Shown here: piece after piece, positions 9,926-19,772 of the stretch
Layout: every line of letters begins with the position of its first letter
Position numbering within the stretch: the stretch's first letter is position 1
From: Dermacentor variabilis
Lineage: Eukaryota > Arthropoda > Arachnida > Ixodida > Ixodidae
Direction of reading: 5' to 3'
NCBI RefSeq assembly: GCF_050947875.1
Contig: NC_134569.1
Coordinates: 21,055,631-21,119,630 of the forward strand
DNA: 64,000 nucleotides
Notes under the pieces: generated by a model
Databases searched by the model: none
What the model was told of the DNA's origin: nothing
Seen by the model: only the letters and a program-made list of their open reading frames with translations
Position numbers and translations under genes: made by a program

Positions 9926-12150
9926 AGGTGCCGCACATACGTTCCTACGTGGCACGGTGCTGCTCAAGGGAGAACTGGAACTGAACTGGAACTTTAGGTT
10001 TCCCAACCCACATTTAAAGATATCAGAGAAATTCAAGCTATTTAGAAGATAACATCACCGATCCAACGCACAATGCCCTGCTGACATCGTCTGCTAATCC
10101 GTGCTCGCAAGCAAGCACGCATGATTCAAAAGAATGCTGGCTATAGAGTGTTTCAGGTGCCGGACAGGAGCACGAGAGAAGAAGACGGACAGCTGCGATG
10201 CTCGCAAGTGGAATGCTTCAATGAGAACCGCACTGGTGCACAGTTGCGGGCAGCGCCTCTGTCCGTCTTCTGCCGCTGTGTTTTTGCTTGGCACCTGGTT
10301 AATACACCGCGATTAGTTTATACGAACTAGCACGAGTTTCAATTCTCCTTCAGTATGCTAGATACTTTGCAGGCGACGAATAACTGTCTTGTGAAAGGGT
10401 GTACAGCAATCTTTCGGCACACTGCGATTTATTTAAATGCCTTTCGTATATGTATTGTGACTTCTAATTAATTAAGTGTATGGTGTAAGGCGATTAGCAC
10501 TTATAGCCTATTTCATCAACATTCCATCCATCCATACAGACATCCTATTTTACGCCGCTCTCCCCACTTACCCAAGTTGTCTGTACTATAGCGTGGGTCA
10601 GTATATAGGCATGCGCTGGCTGCTGTCTCGCCGAGCTGACAACATGGGTCACTGGGTACGTGCCATTGGGTATGCGCTGCGTGATTACATAACAGATGTA
10701 GCCACTAAAATCTCTACCAATAACGCATTTCCCATCACCAAATTAAACACGCACCGCCACTTGAATACTAAACGCTTTAAGATAATCATTTGAAAGGGAT
10801 GGGTACTGCCTCGATGTTCTTATTTTTTTTTAAGCACCCGGCACGCGTGGGCTCTTTGTTGCGCGGATCTTGACGTCAGGTTGAAAACTCATGAAAATTC
10901 AGGTTTCAGAATTCATGGCCGATGTGGTTCCAAGTTCTATGCCTATATATGCTAAAAAAATTTACACGGTTGAGGTCCTTTGAGGTGCATTCATATTTCC
11001 TAGATGCAGTAAGATTATTGTTAAACGCTTCGAGCTGGAGAAAGCGGGGTTCCAGGACTATACGCAGTATGTCTTCGCCGTGGGAATTTAGACATTCTGT
11101 ACTGGGTGTGGGTGTCGGGTGTGAGCGACTTCTCTGTCGGTACACCCGTCTGAACCTTGCAACAAATCCTGGTCCTCTGACCTCGCGACGCCTCTCGACA
11201 TTCGCTTAGGCAAAAAGGCCGGTTATTCCTGGGTTGCCAGGAGTCCGAGCCCAAGCTTAATGAGCGTGCACAGCGCAATATGCAACACAAGGACGAAAAC
11301 GAGACGGATCATTGCGTGGGCCGTGAATCCTTTCTGTGCCCCCGTGTGGCCTCGATCTTGCGCTGTACAGGCTCGTTATGGATTATTAGCTAGCCCAGTC
11401 AGCCACCTGAGCTTAACTTAGGGCAAGTTCTTATTGAGCGCAAACAAACAAACAAACACAGACGGTCCAACAAGCAGAAAAACAAACAAGTTGTCTGAGC
11501 GTCTGAGCCACGTCAGCTGGCGACTGACTGCTCTTCTTAGAGCGCGGCGCGGAGGCACACAAGGCCGTAGCGCGTCCTCAAATACAGCTACACGCAAACA
11601 TACAAACACGATTCAGCTATAAATTCATATCATCAGTGCTGGAGGAACGTTGACGCAAGCCGACATCGGTGATTTCACCAGCGTCCAGTTGCGTTTTGAA
11701 CTTACTGCTGGCCACAGTGTGTGCGATATCCTTCAAATTAAGTTCTCGCGAAGAAACGCGAAAGTAATGAAATAGCCGTGGATGCAGCTCATTTTTATTT
11801 ATTGCAGTCTAAAACGGGAAAATAATAGAACCGAGAGGACTGGCTGCTGCTATAGAAACATAAAAATGCATCAATACCGGCGTCTATGAGCGTGCCACCT
11901 CGCGGCTTTGAATCGAGAGCACGTGATAAGAAAGAAAAAGACGACGAGCGCTGGCGTTTCGCTAGCGTTTGACTACGTCACGGTTCTTCACTCTATGACT
12001 ACTTTTCGTGTAGAACACTGAGCAGGGGCCTGGTGGTCAATTTTCTTTCTTCCAGTGTGCGCTCACAGGATAAGTTAAAGGCGAAAGAACGCATACACAT
12101 TGCTGGGAGCTACGTCGAGTTACTGAGCTGTCGTTAATGTGAAGCAACTC
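9926..12150. other. Unassigned interval
   Basis: No coding or RNA signal found. A short CAAA repeat lies near 11440-11458. Between 12150 and 12516 the sequence becomes CpG-rich as it approaches the akirin-like gene and probably holds its promoter and 5' untranslated region. Confidence 0.4.
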
Positions 12151-12516
12151 GTCGTCGCATTTTCGATATACTACGCGCGGGTCGAAGACGACAACGACGT
12201 GTTGGCAGTTGCAAGCGACGAAGACGACGGCGCGGAGCCTGCAGAAGCCGTTGCGCGGTGAGGTGCGCGAGGAGGTAGTACGAGCGCCTCTGTCCGTTGT
12301 AAATCCCCTGCAGGAGCCGACGTGAGTCTGTACACGTCCCGTCTCCGACGGTCTGTGTGCTCCGAGGAAGAGAGCGCGCCTGTTCGTGGTAGTTTCTCAG
12401 CCGGCAGCTGCTACACCTTACGAGTGCAGGAGTTCGAGCGGCCTCGCCAAGAGCCGCCGCCTCGCAAGCCGCAAACCGTAAAAGAAGCTCCTAGCCTGCG
12501 GCTGACCACTGCGAAG
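12151..12516 (+). promoter_or_regulatory. Probable promoter and 5' untranslated region of the akirin-like gene
   Basis: A CpG-rich segment without a TATA box at the expected place directly precedes the akirin ATG. The akirin frame stays open upstream to a GTG at 12322 but contains no upstream ATG, so the extension is probably not translated. A GTGAGT at 12322 resembles a splice donor and could start a 5' UTR intron, but no acceptor was identified. Confidence 0.35.
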
Positions 12517-13035
12517 ATGGCCTGCGCAACGCTCAAGCGAGCGAGCAGCTGTGACCCGCTCGGCTCCAACGGAAAACCAGCGAAGCGACGACGGTTCTTC
12601 GCACCAGTGTCTGTTGCCGCGCCACCTGCTCCACGTCATATTCCCCCGACGAGGCCGCACCAGGCCCGCTCGTCGCCCTTCATCAACGTGACGCCGAGGT
12701 TGACGTCCGAAGAGATTGAAGCCAACGTCCGCGACGAGATGTCGCGACTGCAGCGACGCAGGCAGCTGTTCGTCCAGCAGGGCTCGCCAGACAGCGCAGC
12801 CGTGCTCGATGCGCTGCCGCCGCAGGGCGCGAAGTCGGACCAGCCTGTCTTCACGTTCCGCCAGGTGGGCCTGATCGTCGAGCGCATGGTCACCGAGAGG
12901 GAGAGGCAGCTCTGCGAGGTCTACGATGGCGTCCTGTCGGCGAAGCTCGCCGAACAGTACGACGCGTTCGTCAAGTTCACACACGACCAGATCCAGAAGC
13001 GCTTCGAAGGCGTCACGCCGAGCTACTTGTCTTAA
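12517..13035 (+). CDS. Akirin/subolesin-like nuclear protein, uninterrupted reading frame, 172 residues
   Basis: The protein starts MACATLKR, the conserved akirin N-terminus, and has a PAKRRR basic cluster (about residues 22-27) fitting the akirin nuclear localisation signal. A central LTSEEIEANVRDEM block is followed by RLQRRRQL. The C-terminus has FTFRQVGLIVERM, LSAKLAEQYDAFVKFTHDQIQK and ends in PSYLS, as akirins do. Akirins are nuclear co-regulators that link transcription factors such as NF-kappaB/Relish to chromatin remodelling; the tick orthologue is subolesin. The ATG context (AAGATGG) is strong. The length fits the family, and all conserved blocks are intact with no intron in the coding part. 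From memory, several positions differ from usual tick subolesin (for instance VERMVTERERQL). It may be a divergent paralogue or a functional retrocopy rather than the main gene. Family certain; paralogue status unresolved. Confidence 0.92.
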   Translation: MACATLKRASSCDPLGSNGKPAKRRRFFAPVSVAAPPAPRHIPPTRPHQARSSPFINVTPRLTSEEIEANVRDEMSRLQRRRQLFVQQGSPDSAAVLDALPPQGAKSDQPVFTFRQVGLIVERMVTERERQLCEVYDGVLSAKLAEQYDAFVKFTHDQIQKRFEGVTPSYLS

Positions 13036-13343
13036 CGATACCCATGCCATGGCGTAAGACAGATCGAGTGGCAGCAAGAGAATGCGGGCGCGGAAGAGCA
13101 TCTTGGCCTCGACAGCAGCCGCGGTCGTCGTCGAGCGCGCGTCGTCGTTTTGGCGTCTCATTGAAAAACTGCAGCGCGTTGTCTCACCGGCCGGTTGAAC
13201 TTTAGATAAGGCTAACGCACGCGAGTGCCGCGGTACATTGCTAGCAGTGTGAAATTTTCATTGCGCGACTCCCATGTCATCTTGGCGTCAGCTTTGCTCC
13301 TGTAATGTGTGCTGCACCTTCTTTGTTAGCAACGCTGTTTGTC

Positions 13344-13349
13344 ATTAAA
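13344..13349 (+). terminator. ATTAAA polyadenylation signal of the akirin-like gene
   Basis: ATTAAA lies 309 bp after the stop codon, followed downstream by GT-rich sequence (TTTTTGTCCGTGCAG near 13380). No genomic poly(A) stretch follows it, so there is no direct trace of a recent processed retrocopy. Confidence 0.5.
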
Positions 13350-15630
13350 AGTTTTAGCAGGGCGTAGCCGGCTGGCTCATTTTTGTCCGTGCAGCTCTCC
13401 GTGCAGTTCGGTGTTCAACGTAACGGAATAAGCAAACAAATGTGCTGCTGCTTTAGGACGATGCGGTAGACGTCAGCATGACATGTTCCTGCGTCGGTGT
13501 GCTCGCGTCTGAGTTATATCCATGACTTTTCGGAATGCTTGCCTTCAGAAGTATGAAATGATGGTGTTGTGCCGCACGCAACATGCACAAACCCAATACG
13601 AGAACCCGAGCTGTACGTCCGATATCTACCACAGACTCGCCGCGCTTTGAGAATGGAGCATGCAAGTTCTACATGGCAAGCATGCTGCCGGAATCGTGTA
13701 CGTGCATAACGGCCTTGCGAGGGCGTTGCTTAAAGCTGCCGTCAGGATCGCGGATCGCAAAGTCCGAAATGAAATACGTTCTTGAAATAGCGGAAATGCA
13801 ATGGTTCAACTCAGCTTAAAGGGAAGGCGTCGACGGAGTTGGGCAGCTCGGCTGTTCACTTCGGTGAGTGCAATGCACCTTGGCATTTAGCACCCTAGTG
13901 CGCACCTTAGCATGCACCCACGTGGTGTGGAACCTGAAGCCCGAATTGCGTTTGCAGCGACTGGATCTTAGGGAACCAAGATGCCAGTCGTGGCGAGGTT
14001 CACGTCTTCTTGCATTTAGTATTTCGACAGGCCGGCTGCGTAAGAAAAAAAAATGAGAAGGGGCTGCGGGTGCTCACACACGCGCGAAGGCAAGTGCGCT
14101 CGAACACGCTGGATGCACGAGGGGAAACGCGGTATGCAGACCGCCCCCGTACCGCCATGACATTGCGGCGAGCTGTGCAGCGCTTTCGCGGCGCATGTGG
14201 CGTCGGCCGAGTAGCACGCGTGCTTGTCTCTGTCGACGCGCTCAGGGAAAGCGGCGGTAATTGCGACGGCCGCCGCCGCCGAGCTTCGTGCGTGCAGCTC
14301 TGCTGCGGAATAAACAGCAAAACGGTAGCAACGTCCTTTCACTTTCCAGTCTTGCCGGGTTTGAGCGCAGGCGAGACTATCTGCGCCGTACCTTTCTTTG
14401 CCGCCTCTGTTTTCTTTTTTCTTTCCTCGCTGCGTTCACGAGGCGCGTTCATTGTTTTCCCGCCTCCCGCGCTATAGCGTCACCCGCGTCCCTGCCGAGA
14501 ACTTACGCGGTCGCGCAGAAAAGCAGAGAACGCGGCGAGGAAATCGGGAGAAGTCAAACGGAGCCAACGACTGCATGATTTACCGGCCTTCCGACGCGTA
14601 CGCGCTCTGATAGCCACACGTGATTGAAGGGGCCGGCTCTGCCTGCCGACGGCCAGGTCGCCGCGAGCCTTGCCGGCCTTCCGCTGCGCTACTGCGTTTA
14701 ACGCGGCGCCCGCGAGGAAGTGTACTTCGAAGGCCATGCTGTGTACTCCTACAGTAGCACCAAAGGCCACGGATAAGAAAAAAAATAATTGGTGCAGTAA
14801 CTATCGAAGGCGTTCTCAGTATCGGATCTATTTCCGCCACATACGATTGTCAAAGTAAGCGACAGATTCTGCATGCAGACCGCACAAATCCAGTGGACAC
14901 GCTAGAAATACTTTCGAAGTATACTGATGCCCTCGATAACGATGTTTGACGATGGCGGCACAAATTATCGTCGATATATTTTTGGTGGACGGCTTGAGAA
15001 CGTGACGACGACGATGGAAGGTGAGTACCATGGAATGACGACGGCAGCGCGACGACGACGGCGGCGTGACCAAAACGGCAACGGAGCCCTGACAACGTGA
15101 CGACGACGGTGCATGACAACGACTGCGCACCTGCGACTTCTCCGTTCTTTTAGTCTGCGGTGGTCGGAGACTACTACCAGTCGCAGATGCGCGCAGCTGA
15201 CGTACGGCGCCGGCGGCGATCGAACGCGCCCTGAGACTGTCAGCCCATGGAGGCGGCGGAGAAGCGCGATACAGCGTTATCATCGGTCACATAATTGTTC
15301 CTTTTTTTTTTTTACTTCGAAGTTGCATGTGGCTAGCCGATTCGTCCGCCCGCCTGTCCGTCGCCTGTACGCCGAAAACTCCTCCGGCGCAACCCCATGC
15401 GCATGAGCAGGGGAAAAAAAGTCGCGGCGGTCGCTCTCAATGTTATCATCTTCCGTCTATGTATAAAATGCATTAATTACCATTTCTGTGTGATGTTATC
15501 AGTCGCGGAGATCGCTCTGAATGTTACCATCTTATCGACCATGTTATGACGCATGACCCTCATGGCCATATAGAAAACGTGGGATAGTGGCTTTCGTTCC
15601 CTCCCATTGGAGGGTCGAAAACCATAATAA
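13350..15630. other. Unassigned interval with CpG-rich patches
   Basis: CpG-rich segments occur at about 14060-14290 and 14470-14720, with overlapping frames on both strands and no domain signature. At 14990-15130 there is a run of GACGACGACG-type imperfect repeats. Nothing else can be supported. Confidence 0.35.
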
Positions 15631-15639
15631 AACGCAATA

Positions 15640-15822
15640 GTGCACTTACCAATCTTCGACTTTAACGTCGACCCAGTGTGCCCCAACGGCAAGCGGATTG
15701 TATCCTTCCTGTCGGAACGGTTTGGAATTGAGTGCTACACGCACGCCAATGTGCCTACGACGCGTCACTGGTCGTGTATAGATTTAAACTTGGGCGATAA
15801 CGTGATTGCGTTTGGCAGGCAT
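15640..15822 (+). pseudogene. Endonuclease-like (EEP family) transposon fragment
   Basis: The translation contains FDFNVDPV (compare the GDFN motif of exonuclease-endonuclease-phosphatase enzymes), FLSERFGIECYT and VPTTRHWSCIDL, which resembles the strand and catalytic segment near the end of the EEP fold. Such domains occur in LINE ORF2 proteins and in Helentron-type rolling-circle transposons. The TTRH..CIDL form makes me lean to the latter, with low certainty. Only about 55 residues are present and both ends are cut off. It runs in frame into an RTE LINE tail. Confidence 0.5.
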
Positions 15823-15825
15823 TCT

Positions 15826-16287
15826 CAGATCATGAACAGCAGGTTGCCATTATCACTCAAAAGAAAAGTGTATAACGGCTGTGTCTTACCAGTACTCACC
15901 TGCGGGGCAGAAACCTGGAGGCTTACGAAAAGGGTTCTACTTAAATTGAGGACGAAGCAACGAGCTATGGAAAGAAGAGTGGTGGTTGTAACGTTAAGGG
16001 ATAAGAAAAGCGCAGATTGGGTGCGGGAACAAACACGAGTTAATGACATCTTAGTTGAAATCAAGAAAAAGAAATGGGCAGGACATGTAATGAGGAGGGA
16101 AGATAACCGATGGTCATTAAGGGTTACGGACTGGATTCCAAGGGAAGGGAAGCGTAGCAGGGGGCGGCAGAAAGTTATGTGGGCGGATGAGATTAAGAAG
16201 TTTGCAGGGACAACATGGCCACAATTAGTACATGACCGGGGTAGTTGGAGAAGTATGGGAGAGGCCTTTGCCCTGCAGTGGGCGTAA
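15826..16287 (+). pseudogene. RTE-type LINE ORF2 C-terminal remnant
   Basis: The stretch SRLPLSLKRKVYNGCVLPVL, then CGAETW, KLRTKQRAMERR, WVREQTRV, WAGHVMRR and WGRR-like GKRSRGRQ, MWADEIKK and SWRSMGEAF, is the characteristic C-terminus of RTE-clade reverse transcriptases. About 154 residues survive with an intact frame to the stop at 16285-16287. The catalytic RT core and endonuclease are absent, as in most 5'-truncated LINE insertions. A (CTG)n then (GAT)n tract follows at 16292-16335, consistent with the microsatellite tails of RTE elements. Confidence 0.85.
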
Positions 16288-16291
16288 CTAT

Positions 16292-16335
16292 AGGCTGCTG
16301 CTGCTGCTGCTGCTGTTGCTGCTACTGATGATGAT
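16292..16335. repeat. (CTG)n/(GAT)n tail tract
   Basis: An imperfect CTG repeat passes into ATGATGAT just after the RTE ORF2 stop. It is best read as the LINE 3' tail. Confidence 0.75.
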
Positions 16336-16405
16336 AACGTGTCTAGCATAGCAGTAAAACCGATCGCGGTGCACCACAGTGACCACAAAGCCATGGTCAC
16401 TGTGG

Positions 16406-16661
16406 TAACGAATGAGAGATTACCCGCCGTGGTTCCTCAGTGGCTATGGTGTTGGGCTGCTGAGCACGAGGTCGCGGGATCGAATCCCGGCCACGGCGGC
16501 CGCATTTCGATGGGGGCGAAAACACCCGTGTACTTAGATTTAGGTGCACGTTAAAGAACCCCAGCTGGTCGAAATTTCCGGAGTCCTCCACTACGGCGTG
16601 CCTCATAATCAGAAAGTGGTTTTGGCACGTTAAACCCCATAATTTTTTAACGAATGAGAGA
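16406..16661 (+). mobile_element. Complete Ruka-like SINE with perfect 14-bp target-site duplication
   Basis: The SINE spans about 16421-16647, beginning TACCCGCCGTGGTTCCTCAG and ending in GGCACGTTAAACCCCATAATTT. It has A and B boxes (the B box region GGGATCGAATCCC). It is flanked by identical copies of TAACGAATGAGAGA at 16406-16419 and 16648-16661. Such a duplication is the hallmark of LINE-assisted target-primed insertion, and its perfect preservation points to a recent event. Confidence 0.95.
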
Positions 16662-16964
16662 AAATAAAGACGTCAACGCCCACCAATAGTGCATGTCTCC
16701 TTATCGATATAGCAATAACCATATAAATCAACATAGTTGTCAATATAGTCATCGCAATACAGCTTCACTGGTTATTCTTCCCAGAGTGAAAGGGCACTAA
16801 ATTTTAAAAAAATATATATTTTTTAACCTTCAGACGCCGCAACGCTCTCGCGCGACAGCACATGGCCTTTGCACGGGCTCTCTGGCACCGGCAGGAAAAG
16901 CTATCCGGTTAAAGGAAAACGTCCCCAAACTGCATGCGTGGGGACACCGTGGTGCAGTGCTCCG

Positions 16965-17112
16965 GATAATCTTTCACCATCTGCGGATCTTTAACGCGCA
17001 CGGTACACTTTCGTAGTGTTGTTGCATACCGGCCCATCGGAATGCGGTCGGGATCGAACCCGCGACCTCGTGCTCAGATGCGCAACGCCATAGCCACCAC
17101 GGCAGGTGGCTC
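16965..17112 (-). mobile_element. Truncated tRNA-headed SINE, inverted copy
   Basis: On the minus strand the head CTGCCGTGGTGGCTATGGCG carries the A box and GGGTTCGATCCCGACC the B box. The body continues with GAAAGTGTACCGTGCGCGTTAAAG and then diverges. It is a subfamily variant or an old copy of the same SINE. Confidence 0.75.
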
Positions 17113-18470
17113 GGTGACTGTGTATGCGAGCTGCCACACAGTCAGAAGGCGGGGCTGTGTAATTTGGTTGCACGACTTGAAAAAAAAATAGTGGTATGCG
17201 TGGTGTAAAAAGCCGCTGCAGGCCCAAGGAAGCATAGAGTTTCATGCAATAATTACAAGAGGGAACTCTGGCGCTAGTGTCTACGGGAGCTGTAATGGGA
17301 GCGGTTGAGCTAGCATGGGAATTATGGGAAGTACATGAATTTGCCTAAACTTCGCCCTTCTGGCTTCGAACGGCTTCGTGACTTTGTAAACTCATAATTT
17401 TCAACTAAGTATTGTGGGATAAATAATTAAAGAATCGGGCCCGTACTGCACGCACATATGGGAACCCCAAGGGATGTGACGGAGTTTCGGCATTTGTCCT
17501 TTGTTGTCTGCTTTATCCATACGTCGGCGCACTCGTCCGACGTCTTTCGATGACACACCGAGGCGAACGTGTCTGTCTTTCCTGCTGTCAGGGGACACGC
17601 TGCGGCCACCTTATGCCTGCCAGGAGCCGATCATCGTGCCAGTGTACCCAATGCACTCGCTTAATGAATATACACACACCACCTAGAAGTTGTTTTGCTG
17701 CACTGCATGAATCTTCTGTCAACGGGACGTGGTCTTGGTGATAAGAACGAAAAGACACGCAAGAAGGATTTGCCCAAATACGGCTGCTCAGAGACGTTTT
17801 CTATATGCGTGGAAGCCACGCTAACGAAATTTCATCTCAGCCTGAGCGTTCAGACTGGAGTTGAGATGTCCGCAAGTGCACAAGCCGGATTGATTCTTAA
17901 GTGCGTATAGGATGCATCTCGATGAACACAGCTGCATACTGAGGCAGCGAGGAAATACACGTTTGTCGCGGCTCCTTTGAGCCCCTGCATGGTCGCAGCT
18001 GATAATGATACTTCGTCAGCTTACCACTTGCTTTTTTCTCACGTATTACCAATTAGCTTGTCCAGAATGTCAGATGATCGTCCAAAGGTGGTGATGGTGA
18101 TGATCCTCTACCGCGACCCGTAACCGCCATAAGATTCTTCTTCTCACGCATTGTAATGCTGCACTACAGCGTGCGAAAGGGGGCCACGCTGCAACGGTGG
18201 AAAAAGGCTCCCTCCCCCCCTCCTAAAAAATTATAAGAAGACTCTAGAATGCGTTGAATAAACCACGGAACGTATCCAAAGCAATGGAGAAGCGCACCGA
18301 GTGACCACGCTATACTGCAGGTAGGAAGGGCTTTCACGGGTTAGGCTGATGGTTGTCTATCGACACATGCTTCCAAGACAACGTGTTTCAGCCGAACAAC
18401 CGACCACGTATGGCAGGCTGTGTGTACGAAAGATGCCGTTGCCGTGGAAAAAAAAAAAGAAAAAGAAAAC
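17113..18470. other. Unassigned interval
   Basis: No gene, RNA gene or known repeat could be supported here. Confidence 0.35.
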
Positions 18471-19734
18471 AGGGCCGGCGAGCGGCGCGCGTACACACGC
18501 GCGGCCGCCGAGCGAAGGGGAACGACCAGGGAAAATAGGTGAACCCGAGAAAGTCGGTCCTCCTCCGGCGCGCGCAGCCGCTGAACCCGGCGGCCGGGAG
18601 AGTGTGCGAAAATGGGGGAGGGAGAAAGTGGATCCCCCCTTGCCGGCGCGTTTTTTCCATTCCGTCTCGGCGGCGAATGAAAGTCCCCTCATTGCCGGTC
18701 GTGCACGCGCCGCCGGCCACGCTGACGCTTTTGCCGCGCACCGGACCGGTCGCCTGCAGCGAGCGAACTTCGTGCGCGGCCCCCGAGCAGCGGCGCGCGA
18801 GAGTGCATCGCGAAAGGTTGCAGCGACGTGCCGCCGGACCGCTAGTGGGAGGAACGGTTGCCCCCCCTCTTGGCTCTTCCCAGTGTGTGCCTGTGGGCGG
18901 GTGCCCGTCGGTGAACGTGCGCGTCCGACCGCAGCCTGAAGGCACTAGCTTTTGACATCTAATCGCCAGCCACGAGTGTGCTACAAGAACCTGGATTCAG
19001 TGGAAGTCGTAGCCGTTAGCAAAGCCACTGCTCACGTCGCTGCAAGCCCGAGGAGCGGACACTGCCACTGGAGAGGCCAATGACCAACACTGCCAGCAAC
19101 CTGTAGGTTGGACGTGTGTGTGTCAGGGCAACTTGTTTCGTTGACTGGGTCTGCCGTGTGGGCAAGTGGTGACTGCAAATGTGCGTTTGGGCCCTCGGCT
19201 AGCCCCGGTGCCAGGTTCCGACCACTATACTGCGGACTTGGAAACGAAGTCGTCAGTACACGAGTTGCCTGTGAGGCTAAGGAGCTGGAGGGTTCCGCTG
19301 TCATCGAGTGGCGCAACGAAGCTGAGATTGACGGACGAAGTCCTTTCGCCTTTACGCGCGTGCTGTCGGAACTCCCCCAAAAGATCGGTACAATTTGCGT
19401 ACACGACGGACCCCGGCCGAAGCAGTGATTGATCGATGGACACGCATCAGTGCGCATAGGTTGTCATCGCTCCCGGACGAAGGAAAAATAGAAGCGCCAC
19501 GTGAGAGCGGCGGCTACTGTTGTGGCATGGTTGTGGTTTGACAGACCGCTGGCACCGCTCCCAGCGCGGCGGCTACCGGCGCGCCATCAACGTATATCGC
19601 GCCAACGAGGGACACCGGCGATTTTCACCCGGCGGCCACTGGATTTGGCGCCCAACCGAAACCGACGCCCTCACCCCTTTCGACTTTCCGGGAAGGATCG
19701 AGGTCTGATTGCGTCGAAATTCAAAGCAACCGTA
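18471..19734 (+). promoter_or_regulatory. CpG-rich region, possible promoter and 5' UTR
   Basis: A GC- and CpG-rich block with overlapping frames on both strands and no recognised domain. It leads into a short ATG segment that ends in a strong splice donor at 19772/19773. This is the layout expected for a CpG promoter with a first coding exon. No TATA box was identified. Confidence 0.3.
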
Positions 19735-19772
19735 ATGCGGTCGGCCTCCAAGCATAACCTCCGGCAGAACGG
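19735..19772 (+). CDS. Candidate first coding exon ending at a GTAAGC donor
   Basis: An ATG at 19735, with a purine at -3, opens 12 codons plus two bases, translating MRSASKHNLRQN, and meets GG|GTAAGC at 19772/19773. The CpG-rich sequence upstream fits a promoter and 5' UTR. No downstream exon was identified and the peptide is too short to name. It may be chance. Confidence 0.25.

Noticed and set aside
12322..12516. N-terminal extension of the akirin frame
   Set aside because: The frame is open but begins at a GTG and has no ATG; the conserved akirin start is at 12517 with a strong initiation context.
12418..13161. Long minus-strand frame of 247 residues over the akirin gene
   Set aside because: A shadow of the GC-biased akirin coding sequence with no domain of its own.
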